From assembly GCA_030833825.1 (NCBI GenBank), contig JAURGL010000040.1, forward strand, positions 1 through 12,398: DNA of 12,398 nucleotides, written 5' to 3'. Positions 1 to 7,605 of the stretch are shown one piece after another (positions within the stretch are counted from its first letter, which is position 1; each line of letters begins with the position of its first letter). The notes beneath the pieces were generated by a model. That model had not been told where the DNA came from. It saw only the letters and a list, made by a program, of their open reading frames with translations, and did not search any database. The position numbers were made by a program, and so were the translations under genes. Origin of the DNA: Vulcanococcus sp. SFB_649D_100_25 (GTDB lineage: Bacteria > Cyanobacteriota > Cyanobacteriia > PCC-6307 > Cyanobiaceae).

Positions 1-761
1 GCCAACGGCGTCTCAGCAACCTGGTGAACGCTCCGTTCCCCGTCACCCTGGAGGCCCTTGAAGCGGTCCGGCTGCAGCCCCCCTGGCCCTTTGATCTCGA
101 GCAGACCATCGTCCGCGGTTTTCAGGACAACCCCCAGCTGCAGGCCCTGCAATCCGCGCGCCAGGCCCTGCTCCGTCAGGCTGATCGCCGGGCGGCGGAG
201 CTCCTGCCCCGTCTGGGTTTGTTTGCCACCGGTGGCTATCTGGCGGCGCAATCCACCTCCCCCTTGATCGACCTCAATGGCTGCTGCAAGGGGCCGGCCT
301 ACGTTCCCGGCGTCAACGGGGACAGCGGGGAATGGGCGGCGGGGGTCCTGCTGAACTGGCGGCTCTTCGATGCCGGCATCACCTCAGGTGCGGTGGCCGC
401 CAGCCGGGCGGCCGCCGAGCGCACCGCGCAGACCGAGGCCTCGGAGCGCAACGCCATCCGGCAGCGTCTGGAGAGCGCCTACTACGACCACCGCGCTGCC
501 CTCAGCCAGATCATTGCTGCCAATGCCTCGTTTCGTGCAGCTCGGGAGGCTTATCGCGACAGCCGGGCCCGCTATGAGTTTGGCCTTGCCGATTACACCG
601 ATCTCTCCGACACGATCCGCTCCCTGACGACGGCAATGGAGCAGCGGGCGGAGGCGATGACCCTGGCGAATGTCAGTTATGCCCAGCTCCTCCGGGAACT
701 GTTGCCGGTGCCAACCCGGCCCGGTGAGCCGGTGAGCTTGCCGATCACCCTCGCTAACTAG
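1..761 (+). CDS. TolC-family outer membrane efflux protein, C-terminal part (5' end outside window)
   Basis: The frame is open from the left edge (first full codon at position 3) to a TAG at 759-761, giving about 252 visible residues. The GTG at 24 is therefore internal, not a start. The visible part resembles the second half of the TolC/OEP fold. It has long helices rich in Ala, Arg and Gln (around DNPQLQALQSARQALLRQAD), then a beta segment with WAAGVLLNWRLFDAG, the typical 'W.lfdgG' strand before the next helical hairpin. A helix follows with YDHRAALSQI and the late motif SRARYEFGLADYTDLSDT, like the family's 'y..G..~~ldvl~a' segment. TolC proteins form trimeric outer-membrane channels that join an inner-membrane pump through a periplasmic adaptor. 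The likely partners are the convergent adaptor and MFS genes at 758-3379. Signal peptide and N-terminal half are not visible. I am confident of the family; the substrate is unknown. Confidence 0.87.
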   Translation, partial: QRRLSNLVNAPFPVTLEALEAVRLQPPWPFDLEQTIVRGFQDNPQLQALQSARQALLRQADRRAAELLPRLGLFATGGYLAAQSTSPLIDLNGCCKGPAYVPGVNGDSGEWAAGVLLNWRLFDAGITSGAVAASRAAAERTAQTEASERNAIRQRLESAYYDHRAALSQIIAANASFRAAREAYRDSRARYEFGLADYTDLSDTIRSLTTAMEQRAEAMTLANVSYAQLLRELLPVPTRPGEPVSLPITLAN

Positions 762-1768
762 GGGCGCGCCAGGGTGTTGACGGTTGCATGGGCGGTGGAA
801 CCAGCCCGCAGCGGGTGCCTGCTGTTTTGCTCCAGCCGGATGCGGACAGGAAAGCGCTGAGGCACCTTGACCCAGTTGCCTGTCGCGTTCTGGGGGGGGA
901 GCAGGGAGTAGTAGGCACCGCTCCCCTGGCTGATGTTGATCACCCTGCCGCGGAAGCTGACGCCTGGGTACATATCAAGACTCACCGTCGCCGGCATGCC
1001 ATCGCGGATGCGATGGATCTGGGTCTCCAGGTAGTTGGCATCGACCCACCAGTGGTTGTTGTCCACCAAGGTGAACATGGCCTGGCCAGGTTTCACATAC
1101 TGCCCAACGCGGATGCTGAAGTTGTTGCTTACATAGGCATCCATCGGGGCGTAATAGCGCGTGTAGTTGAGATTCACCTTGGCGTTGCCAACGGCGGACC
1201 TGAGGGCGCGGATGTTGGCCTCCTGCTCGTTGATTTGTTTTTGCAGACGCCCTAGCTCGAGCGTGGCGCTTTTGACCTTCGCCTTGGCTTCCAATTTGGA
1301 GGCCTCAAACTCCTGCGCTTTCTCCAGGGAGACCACCTGCTGCTGCTCCAGGTAGGCGTAGCGCTGTTGATTGAGGTCGATGATCCACTGGCTGGCCTGT
1401 TGGTCCTTCAGGGCCTGGCGTGCTTGCAGGAGTTGCTGCTCCAGGGCGCCCTTCTGGGCAATGGCCGCATCCAGCTGATGCTGCTCCTGATCCACGCTCA
1501 GCTGAAAGGGGAGCGGCACGATTTCGTAGAGGAGCTGCCCCTTCTTGACGTAGGCGTTGGGCTCCACCTTCACGGTCTTGATGTAGCCCTCGACATAGGG
1601 CGACACCGTCACGGTGTAGGCATGGACGTAGGCGTCGTTGGTGTTGGGGAAGAAGTGGTTGTGGGTGAAGTAGATCCCCAGTCCCGCTCCCACGACGCCA
1701 ACGGCTCCGGCTGCAATCAGCCTTGTGGATGGTCGTTTCCCCGCGTTGCTGGCACCCGTCACGCTCAC
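758..1768 (-). CDS. EmrA/HlyD-like periplasmic adaptor (membrane fusion protein) of an efflux pump
   Basis: This 336-residue protein links an inner-membrane transporter to a TolC channel. Residues 1-16 are short and basic, followed by one membrane segment (about 17-34). The NDAYVHAY motif at 44-51 is typical of EmrA-type adaptors. A first half biotinyl-lipoyl-like segment follows (about 52-85, VSPYVEGYIKTVKVEPNAYV), then a Gln/Ala/Glu-rich coiled-coil hairpin (about 95-205). The second lipoyl half and a beta-barrel domain come next (YYAPMDAYVSNNFSIRVGQYV, then WWVDANYLETQ). Length fits EmrA-like proteins (about 330-390). The start is GTG at 1766-1768, the only plausible start after the in-frame TAA that ends the upstream MFS gene 30 nt away; no clear ribosome binding site is seen. 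The stop TAG lies in the CTAG at 758-761, which also holds the stop of the convergent TolC-like gene. It is probably co-transcribed with the MFS gene. Substrate unknown. Confidence 0.9.
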   Translation of the reverse strand: MSVTGASNAGKRPSTRLIAAGAVGVVGAGLGIYFTHNHFFPNTNDAYVHAYTVTVSPYVEGYIKTVKVEPNAYVKKGQLLYEIVPLPFQLSVDQEQHQLDAAIAQKGALEQQLLQARQALKDQQASQWIIDLNQQRYAYLEQQQVVSLEKAQEFEASKLEAKAKVKSATLELGRLQKQINEQEANIRALRSAVGNAKVNLNYTRYYAPMDAYVSNNFSIRVGQYVKPGQAMFTLVDNNHWWVDANYLETQIHRIRDGMPATVSLDMYPGVSFRGRVINISQGSGAYYSLLPPQNATGNWVKVPQRFPVRIRLEQNSRHPLRAGSTAHATVNTLARP

Positions 1769-1798
1769 GATCTGCCAGGGGCATCGACCGGGCCCAGA

Positions 1799-3379
1799 TT
1801 AGTTGGGCCGACTGGTTTGCGCTGCGCTTTGAGGACTGCGGTGCAACAGGGGAAGCACGGAGAGCACCAGCAGCACCACCCCCACCATGGTGGCGATGTT
1901 GATGAAGGTCACCACCGCCACCTGTTTGGCGATGGCTTTGTCGATCAACGCGAGTGATCCTTGCGACCAGAGGTCGCCCTGGATTCCCAGCGGGTGTCCC
2001 CTGAGGGGCATCTGAAAACTCTCCAGGGCGCCATGGGCCGCAAAGGTTTGCTCGCGGAAGCGCTCCCAGCTGCCCTGGCTGCTGACGGTGCTGATGGCTG
2101 AACTCACCCCTCCTGAGAGGGCCTTGGAGATGTTGGTGCAGAAGAACAGCACGGAGCTGGCGCTGGTCATCAGCTCGGCGGGCATGGTCGAGAACGACAT
2201 CTGAATCTCCAGGCAATTGATCAGGGCGAAGCAGGCACCCACCGCAATCAGCTGAACCGTGATGTTGCTGTTGTCCTGTTGGGCTGAGGTGTAGGCCATC
2301 CACAGAGCCGTGAGGGCGAAGCAGAAGATGGCTGAAGCACACAGTTTTTTCTTGGCGGCAATGCTCCTGGCAATCAGATAGGGGCTTGCGCCGGGAGTCA
2401 CCATCAGCCCGGTGAGGATGGCGGAGGCCACGAACGGAACAAAGGCCCAGGCATAGTTCTCGATCGTGTTATCCACAACGGTGACGAGGAAGTTGGGCAC
2501 GATCGCGAAGATCATGAACAGAAAAAACATCACGGAGCTCAGGTTCACCGTGCTCACGCAGTAGTTGATGTCTTGGAAGATCCGCAGATTGATCAGCTTC
2601 GGCACGCTGACCGTTCTCCAGCCGAAGAGACCGATCAGCAGCAGGGCGCTCCAGAGCATCACCACATAGGTCGCGCTCTGAAACCACTCCCGTTGATTGC
2701 CGACCACCAAGGAGAGGGCCAGCAGTCCAAAGCCCCCCGCCATCAAGCCGTAGCCCAGCCAGTCGATTTCCGCTTCGGGGTTGCCCGCCGAGGCAGGCAT
2801 CAGCCTGGCGATCACGGCCACCGCTGCCAGCGCCGTGAGCCCCAAGCCCACATACAGCACTCTCCAGCTCAGGTACCAGGTCACAAAAGCGGAGAGGGGG
2901 ATGCCGATGCTGGATCCACTGACCAAGGCCAGCGCCACCAATCCCTTGCCCATGGGGGTGTATTTCTCCCCCAGCTGTCCCCCCAGATAGCCCCCGGCCG
3001 CCGCCGGGATCACCCCGGCTCCCAGCCCCTGGAGCACGCGCATCGCGATGAAGAGTTGGGGGTCAGTCGCACAGGCACTGATCAGACAGGCCACCCCAAA
3101 GAGGCCGGGCCCCACCGTGGCAATCGCCTTGGAGCCCACCCGTTCCCGCAGGCTCCCCAGCAGCGGCATGATCAGCGCCGCTGGCACCAGGAACGACACC
3201 ATGAACCACTCCGCCAGGTAGGGCGTGCCGCCGATATCGCCGCTGACATAGAGGTGCGCTGGAACGCCCACCGAGTCGGTGGAGAAGAACACCAGCTCAA
3301 GCACCAAAAAGCAGACCGCCACCACGCCTCGGTTGGTGAGCCAGAAGCTGCCGGGTTGGCCAGGGGCGGCTGCGCTCAA
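1799..3379 (-). CDS. EmrB-like MFS efflux transporter (DHA2 type)
   Basis: This is a hydrophobic polytopic protein, about 526 residues from the TTG proposed here, close to the roughly 510 of EmrB and consistent with the 14-helix DHA2 class. Helix 1 (about 18-33) is followed by a DHA2-like STDSVGVPAHLYVSGDIG segment. A motif A-like GSLRERVGSK is at about 75-84, and the motif B arginine is in RVLQGLGAGVIP (about 114-125). The motif C region, usually rich in PxLGPxxGG, is diverged here (VSGSSIGIPLSAF). The C-terminus is a short Ser/Gln-rich tail. The start is uncertain: the frame stays open upstream into the divergent VOC gene, with an alternative ATG at 3478 (559 aa), but the extra residues are hydrophilic and antisense to the VOC gene. 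TTG at 3377-3379 puts helix 1 at the usual distance from the N-terminus, though no good ribosome binding site precedes it. With the adaptor gene 30 nt downstream and the TolC gene, it forms a full tripartite exporter, presumably proton-driven. Confidence 0.85.
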   Translation of the reverse strand: MSAAAPGQPGSFWLTNRGVVAVCFLVLELVFFSTDSVGVPAHLYVSGDIGGTPYLAEWFMVSFLVPAALIMPLLGSLRERVGSKAIATVGPGLFGVACLISACATDPQLFIAMRVLQGLGAGVIPAAAGGYLGGQLGEKYTPMGKGLVALALVSGSSIGIPLSAFVTWYLSWRVLYVGLGLTALAAVAVIARLMPASAGNPEAEIDWLGYGLMAGGFGLLALSLVVGNQREWFQSATYVVMLWSALLLIGLFGWRTVSVPKLINLRIFQDINYCVSTVNLSSVMFFLFMIFAIVPNFLVTVVDNTIENYAWAFVPFVASAILTGLMVTPGASPYLIARSIAAKKKLCASAIFCFALTALWMAYTSAQQDNSNITVQLIAVGACFALINCLEIQMSFSTMPAELMTSASSVLFFCTNISKALSGGVSSAISTVSSQGSWERFREQTFAAHGALESFQMPLRGHPLGIQGDLWSQGSLALIDKAIAKQVAVVTFINIATMVGVVLLVLSVLPLLHRSPQSAAQTSRPN

Positions 3380-3463
3380 GGCAGGAGGGGTGAGATCACC
3401 ACAGTGTTGCCACGCCTGTCTTGCCGTGCAAAGCGGAGAATGGAGGCAATGCCGTTGCTCGTC

Positions 3464-3871
3464 ATGTCTGCCACCCATCGCCTCGGCCATGTCGCCCTGC
3501 GCGTGCAGGACATGGAGCGGGCCAAGCGCTTCTACCTCGGGCTGGGCCTGCGCCTGACCTGGGAGGCCGACGATTGGTGCTACGTCCAATGGCCCTCCAG
3601 CGGGGAGGGCATTGCCCTGTTAAGCCCGGACTACAAAGCTGCAGGCCCCCACTTCGCCTTCCATTTCCAGGACCGAGCTGAGGTGGATCAGATCCGAGAA
3701 CAACTGGTCGGCCAGGGACACAGTTGCGGGCCGGTCCATGACCACCGCGATGGCACCGCATCCTTCTACATGCAGGATCCGGAGGGGAACTGGCTGGAGA
3801 TGCTCTATGAACCTGCAGCTGGCCTGCCGTCCAACATCGGCGCCGCACCGATTCCTCTGAGTTACTCGTGA
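3464..3871 (+). CDS. VOC-superfamily (glyoxalase/dioxygenase-fold) protein
   Basis: This is a 135-residue single-module VOC protein of the glyoxalase I/fosfomycin resistance/extradiol dioxygenase fold. It opens with RLGHVALRVQDMERAKRFY, the standard first beta-alpha unit, with His9 as probable metal ligand. A second His occurs in GPHFAFHF (His63), and the closing DPEGNWLEMLYEP (105-117) supplies Glu112. A His/His/Glu set is the usual metal site, so the protein is probably an active metalloenzyme; the substrate cannot be told from sequence. I chose the ATG at 3464 because the domain starts nine residues later. In-frame ATGs at 3440 and 3449 are alternatives, and GGAGG at 3442-3446 lies too close to 3449 and rather far from 3464, so the start is uncertain. 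The stop TGA (3869-3871) overlaps the GTG of mutS2 by 4 nt, so the two are likely translated together. It is divergent from the MFS gene. Confidence 0.85.
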   Translation: MSATHRLGHVALRVQDMERAKRFYLGLGLRLTWEADDWCYVQWPSSGEGIALLSPDYKAAGPHFAFHFQDRAEVDQIREQLVGQGHSCGPVHDHRDGTASFYMQDPEGNWLEMLYEPAAGLPSNIGAAPIPLSYS

Positions 3872-6303
3872 CGGCGGAGACGCAGACGTCGATTCAACGG
3901 GAGGCGCTTGAGCTGCTGGAGTGGCCGCGTCTGGCCCAGCACGTCGCCAGCTTCGCCAGCACGGCCGCGGGGCGCACCCTCGCCGCGGCGTTGCCGCTGG
4001 CGGCCAGCCGTGAGGACAGCCTGCGCTTGCTGGCTGAAACCACGGAATTGCTCGCCCTCGATGGACTGACCGAAGGGGGGTTGAGTTTCCAGGGGGCGGC
4101 CGATTTGCGGCGAACCCTCTTGCTTTGCGCCAAGGGTGGCGTTGCCAGTGGCGATGACCTATTGGAGGTGGCCTCCACGCTGGCTGCGGCCCGGCGGCTG
4201 CGGCGCCAGATCGACGATCCGGAGCTGCGTCCCATCAGCACAGCCCTGGTGGAACCCCTCCGTACCCTGCCCGAGCTGGAGCAACGCCTTCGCTTCTGCA
4301 TCGAAGACGGTGGTCGCGTGGCAGATCGCGCCAGCCCCCCCCTGTCGGAGCTTCGGCGTCAGATTGCCGCAGCGCGCGCCGAGCGCCGTGATCGGCTCAA
4401 TGAGCTCCTGCGCCGCTACGCCTCCTTGTTGCAGGACAGCGTGATCGCCGAGCGCAACGGCAGGCCGGTGCTGGCGGTGAAGGCCGGAGCCGGTAGTCAG
4501 CTCCCTGGTCTGGTGCATGACAGCTCGGCTTCCGGCAGCACTGTGTTCATCGAGCCGCAGCCGGTCATTGCCCTGGGGAATCGCATCCGCCAGCTGGAAG
4601 GGGAAGAGCGGGACGCCGAACGGGTGGTGTTGCAGGAGCTCAGCACCCTGGTGGCCGAGGAGGTCCCGGCGCTGGAGCATCTCCAGCAGGTCCTGGTGCA
4701 GCTGGATCTTGCGGTGGCTCGCGCCCGCTATGGCGCCTGGCTCGGAGCGGTGCGGCCTGAGCTGGAGGCTGACCCGCTGGCCCCCCTGCAACTCGAGGGA
4801 CTGCGTCATCCCCTGCTGCTCTGGCAGGAGAAGAAGCTGGGGGAGAAGGCGGTGGTGCCCGTCTCCGTGCGGGTCAGCAGGGATCTTCGGGTGGTGGCCA
4901 TCACGGGTCCCAACACCGGTGGCAAAACGGTCACCCTCAAGAGTGTTGGCCTGGCTGCCTTGATGGCCCGTGCTGGTCTGTTCCTCCCCTGTCAGGGGAC
5001 GCCGCGCCTGCCCTGGTGTGCGCAGGTGCTGGCGGACATTGGCGACGAGCAGTCTCTCCAGCAAAGCCTCTCCACCTTCAGCGGCCACGTGCGGCGGATT
5101 GCGCGGATTCTGGAGGCTCTTCCTGCAACGCAGTCAGCCCTTTCCGAGTCCGCTGGTGCATCCCTGGTGCTGTTGGATGAAGTCGGGGCGGGTACGGACC
5201 CCACTGAGGGCACGGCGCTTGCCATTGCCCTGCTGAGGCAACTGGCGGATCGGGCCCGGCTCACCATCGCGACCACCCACTTCGGGGAGCTGAAGGCCCT
5301 CAAATACAACGACCCGCGGTTCGAGAACGCCTCGGTGGCATTCGATGTGGAGAGCCTGTCGCCGACTTACCACCTGCAGTGGGGGATCCCGGGCCGCAGC
5401 AATGCCCTGGCCATTGCCACCCGTCTTGGCCTGGATGCCGCCGTCCTGGAGGAGGCCTCCACGCTGCTGGCTCCCCGTGGTGAGGGGGAGCTCAACCAGG
5501 TCATCGCTGGATTGGAGAGTCAGAGGCAACGGCAGCAGGAAGCTGCCGAAGAGGCCGCGGCGTTGCTGGCCCGCACGGAGCTTCTGCACGAGGAGTTGCT
5601 GCAGCGCTGGCAGCAGCAGAAGGAACAAAGTGCGGAGCTGCAGGAGCAGCGCCGGCAGCAGCTGGAGCGCTCCATTCGTGATGGCCAAAAGGAAGTGCGG
5701 CGCATCATTCGTCGACTGCGTCATGGCCAGGGCGCCGATTCCAGCAGCCTCGGTGAAACGGCCCGCCGCGCTGGGCAGAAGCTCAAGCAGCTGGAGCAGC
5801 AGCATCGGCCGCTTCCGGAGAGACGTGAACACCGGGGATGGCTCCCCAAGGTGGGGGATCGTGTGCGGGTCCTCTCCCTCGGCAAGGCAGCAGAGGTGCT
5901 GGCGCTCTCGGAGGACGGCCGGGAGCTCACGGTCCGCTGCGGTGTGATGCGTCTCAACCTGGAGCTCTCCGCGATTGAGGGGCTCCATGGCGAAAAACCG
6001 GAGCCGCCCCAGGCCCAGGTGGCGATCCGCAGTCGCCGTAACCCCGCCAGCCGTGGCCCTGAGGTCCGCACGGAGCGCAACACCATCGATGTCCGCGGCA
6101 TGCGCGTTCACGAAGCGGAAGCAGCGGTCGAGGAGCATCTGCGCGCTGCCAACGGTCCCGTTTGGGTGATCCATGGCATCGGCACCGGAAAGCTCAAGCG
6201 CGGCTTGCGCGAGTGGTTGGCCGGCGTGAGCTACGTGGAAAAGGTCAGCGATGCGGCCCAGGCCGATGGCGGCCAAGGCTGCAGTGTCATCTGGGTGAAG
6301 TAG
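3868..6303 (+). CDS. mutS2: MutS2 (endonuclease MutS2/Smr ATPase)
   Basis: At 811 residues this is slightly longer than typical MutS2 (about 780). It lacks the N-terminal mismatch-recognition domains of MutS and begins directly with the core/lever region. Walker A is GPNTGGKT at 347-354; Walker B is LVLLDE at 433-438, followed by VGAGTDP. The TTHFGELK segment supplies the switch His. A long Gln/Glu/Arg-rich coiled coil occupies about 505-650. A KOW-like segment (GWLPKVGDRVRVLSLG, about 657-672) and a C-terminal Smr domain follow, with IDVRGMRVHEAE (740-751) and HGIGTGKLK (769-777). Smr domains can be nucleases. MutS2 is reported to suppress recombination in Helicobacter and to act on collided ribosomes in Bacillus subtilis; which applies here is not known. 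The GTG start overlaps the VOC gene's TGA in GTGA, so translational coupling is likely. The stop lies 9 bp from the end of the convergent ABC gene. Confidence 0.96.
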   Translation: MTAETQTSIQREALELLEWPRLAQHVASFASTAAGRTLAAALPLAASREDSLRLLAETTELLALDGLTEGGLSFQGAADLRRTLLLCAKGGVASGDDLLEVASTLAAARRLRRQIDDPELRPISTALVEPLRTLPELEQRLRFCIEDGGRVADRASPPLSELRRQIAAARAERRDRLNELLRRYASLLQDSVIAERNGRPVLAVKAGAGSQLPGLVHDSSASGSTVFIEPQPVIALGNRIRQLEGEERDAERVVLQELSTLVAEEVPALEHLQQVLVQLDLAVARARYGAWLGAVRPELEADPLAPLQLEGLRHPLLLWQEKKLGEKAVVPVSVRVSRDLRVVAITGPNTGGKTVTLKSVGLAALMARAGLFLPCQGTPRLPWCAQVLADIGDEQSLQQSLSTFSGHVRRIARILEALPATQSALSESAGASLVLLDEVGAGTDPTEGTALAIALLRQLADRARLTIATTHFGELKALKYNDPRFENASVAFDVESLSPTYHLQWGIPGRSNALAIATRLGLDAAVLEEASTLLAPRGEGELNQVIAGLESQRQRQQEAAEEAAALLARTELLHEELLQRWQQQKEQSAELQEQRRQQLERSIRDGQKEVRRIIRRLRHGQGADSSSLGETARRAGQKLKQLEQQHRPLPERREHRGWLPKVGDRVRVLSLGKAAEVLALSEDGRELTVRCGVMRLNLELSAIEGLHGEKPEPPQAQVAIRSRRNPASRGPEVRTERNTIDVRGMRVHEAEAAVEEHLRAANGPVWVIHGIGTGKLKRGLREWLAGVSYVEKVSDAAQADGGQGCSVIWVK

Positions 6304-6308
6304 CCCTG

Positions 6309-6331
6309 GCCCTCAGCTGCTGAAGCTGGGC
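6309..6331. terminator. Possible hairpin at the convergent mutS2 / ABC ATPase ends
   Basis: GCCC (6309-6312), a 2-nt bulge and AGCT (6315-6318) can pair with AGCT (6324-6327) and GGGC (6328-6331) around a 5-nt loop. It spans the ABC stop codon and starts just after the mutS2 stop at 6301-6303. No T-tract follows on either strand, so a bidirectional terminator role is only a suggestion from position. Confidence 0.2.
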
Positions 6332-7566
6332 AGCTGTGGTTCGGGGCTTGAGCTTGCTCCCTGGGGGGCCTGGGGCATCGGCAGGGCTTCTCCCGCTTGA
6401 TCGAACAGGCGCCAGCCACTGGCTTCCACCTCCAGATGCACCGTTTCCCCTGGGACCAGGGTCTGGTCGGGTTCAGCGCGGAGTTGGACAAGATGGTCCC
6501 CCTCCTGCAGGCGGCAGGTCAGCACTTGCTCGTTCCCGAGGCCTTCCACGTGACAGATCTCCGCCGGCAGATTGCGGTTGGTGGCGGGTGCCAGGCGTAG
6601 ATGCTCCGCCCGCAATCCTCCTGTGAGCTCCTCTGCCCCCCCGCGGGCATCCCATGCCAGCAGGGTCTCGGCGATCGGCCCCTCCAGCAGAAAACGCTTG
6701 CTGCCGAACTGCAATTGCCCCTGCCCCACACTGCGCACGGGCAGGAGATTCATCGGTGGGCTGCCGATGAATTGGGCCACGAACAGATTGCTGGGCCACT
6801 GATACAGCTCCATCGGTGTGCCCAGTTGCTGCAGGCAACCCCGGTTGAGGACCGCGATGCGATGGCCCATGGTCATCGCCTCCACCTGGTCGTGGGTGAC
6901 ATAGACCGTGGTGGTGCCCAGTCGACGTTGCAGTTCGACGATCTGGCCCCGGGTGCCGGTCCGCAACTTCGCGTCGAGGTTGCTGAGGGGTTCGTCCATC
7001 AGGAACACCGCGGGTTGCCTCGCGATGGCCCTCCCGAGGGCGACCCGTTGTTTCTGGCCCCCCGAGAGCTCCTTGGGCATTCGATCCAGCAGATGGTCGA
7101 GCTCCAGGGTGTTGGCCACGTCCTGAATCCGCTGCGCGATGCGCTCCTCGCGACTTGAGGGAACCCGCAGGACCCGCGGCAGACCTCGGCCGGCGCGATG
7201 CAGGGCGTCGGTGAGTTGTTGGATGCTTGTGCGCTGGTGCTGGCGCCTCAGGCCGAAGCCGATGTTGTCGGCAACGCTCAGATGGGGGTAGAGGGCGTAG
7301 CTCTGAAACACCATGGCCACATCCCTCTGGGCCGGGCGGAGCTGGGTGACCCGCCGGTCGCCCACAAAGATGTCACCGCTGCTCGGCGCCTCCAGGCCCG
7401 CTAACAGCCTCAGCAGGGTGCTCTTGCCGCAGCCGGATGGGCCCACCAGCACCAGAAACTCGCCGTCCTTGATCGAGAGATCCAGCTGGCGCAGCACCTC
7501 AACGGCTGTGCTTCCACGCCTGGGTGGGTAGGTCTTGCTGACCTGATGGAAGCGAACCTCTGCCAA
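6313..7566 (-). CDS. MalK/UgpC-type ABC transporter ATP-binding protein (probable sugar or compatible-solute importer)
   Basis: This 417-residue ATPase belongs to the CUT1 importer class. Walker A is GPSGCGKST (42-50), the Q-loop is at FQSYALYPHLSV (87-98), the signature is LSGGQKQR (167-174), Walker B is VFLMDEPLSNLD (187-198), and the switch His is in VTHDQVEAM (His225). The C-terminal 170 residues form a TOBE/MalK-like regulatory domain, with typical FIGSPPMNLLPV and GLRAEHLRLAP. An insertion of about 25-30 residues lies at about 108-138, between GFGLR and the helix before the signature. The last 25 residues are Pro/Ser/Gln-rich. The start is a TTG at 7564-7566; an in-frame TGA sits four codons upstream and no ATG or GTG is near, so it is well constrained. 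No permease or binding-protein gene is in the window, so the substrate is unknown. GgtA-like (glucosylglycerol/sucrose) and maltose-type roles are both possible. It is divergent from obg with 39 bp between starts. Confidence 0.92.
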   Translation of the reverse strand: MAEVRFHQVSKTYPPRRGSTAVEVLRQLDLSIKDGEFLVLVGPSGCGKSTLLRLLAGLEAPSSGDIFVGDRRVTQLRPAQRDVAMVFQSYALYPHLSVADNIGFGLRRQHQRTSIQQLTDALHRAGRGLPRVLRVPSSREERIAQRIQDVANTLELDHLLDRMPKELSGGQKQRVALGRAIARQPAVFLMDEPLSNLDAKLRTGTRGQIVELQRRLGTTTVYVTHDQVEAMTMGHRIAVLNRGCLQQLGTPMELYQWPSNLFVAQFIGSPPMNLLPVRSVGQGQLQFGSKRFLLEGPIAETLLAWDARGGAEELTGGLRAEHLRLAPATNRNLPAEICHVEGLGNEQVLTCRLQEGDHLVQLRAEPDQTLVPGETVHLEVEASGWRLFDQAGEALPMPQAPQGASSSPEPQLPSFSS

Positions 7567-7605
7567 GAACGGGCTTCACGGCGGCCCGATCCTAGGGTTG
7601 GTCAA

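Noticed and set aside
788..1255. Plus-strand 155-codon open frame opposite the adaptor gene
   Set aside because: Antisense shadow of a clearly conserved adaptor; no start context or motifs.
1766..1801. Stop-codon readthrough fusing the MFS transporter and adaptor, which share a frame with only ten codons between
   Set aside because: Shared frame has a one-in-three chance, the adaptor has its own membrane anchor, and no readthrough context is visible.
2573..3439. Long plus-strand open frame upstream of the VOC protein, suggesting a fused larger protein
   Set aside because: It is antisense to the MFS gene and His/Gln/Arg-rich without domain features; the VOC fold begins at about 3464.
5134..6276. 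380-codon minus-strand open frame opposite mutS2
   Set aside because: Leu/Gln-rich low-quality translation with no motifs; a typical GC-rich shadow of the MutS2 coding strand.
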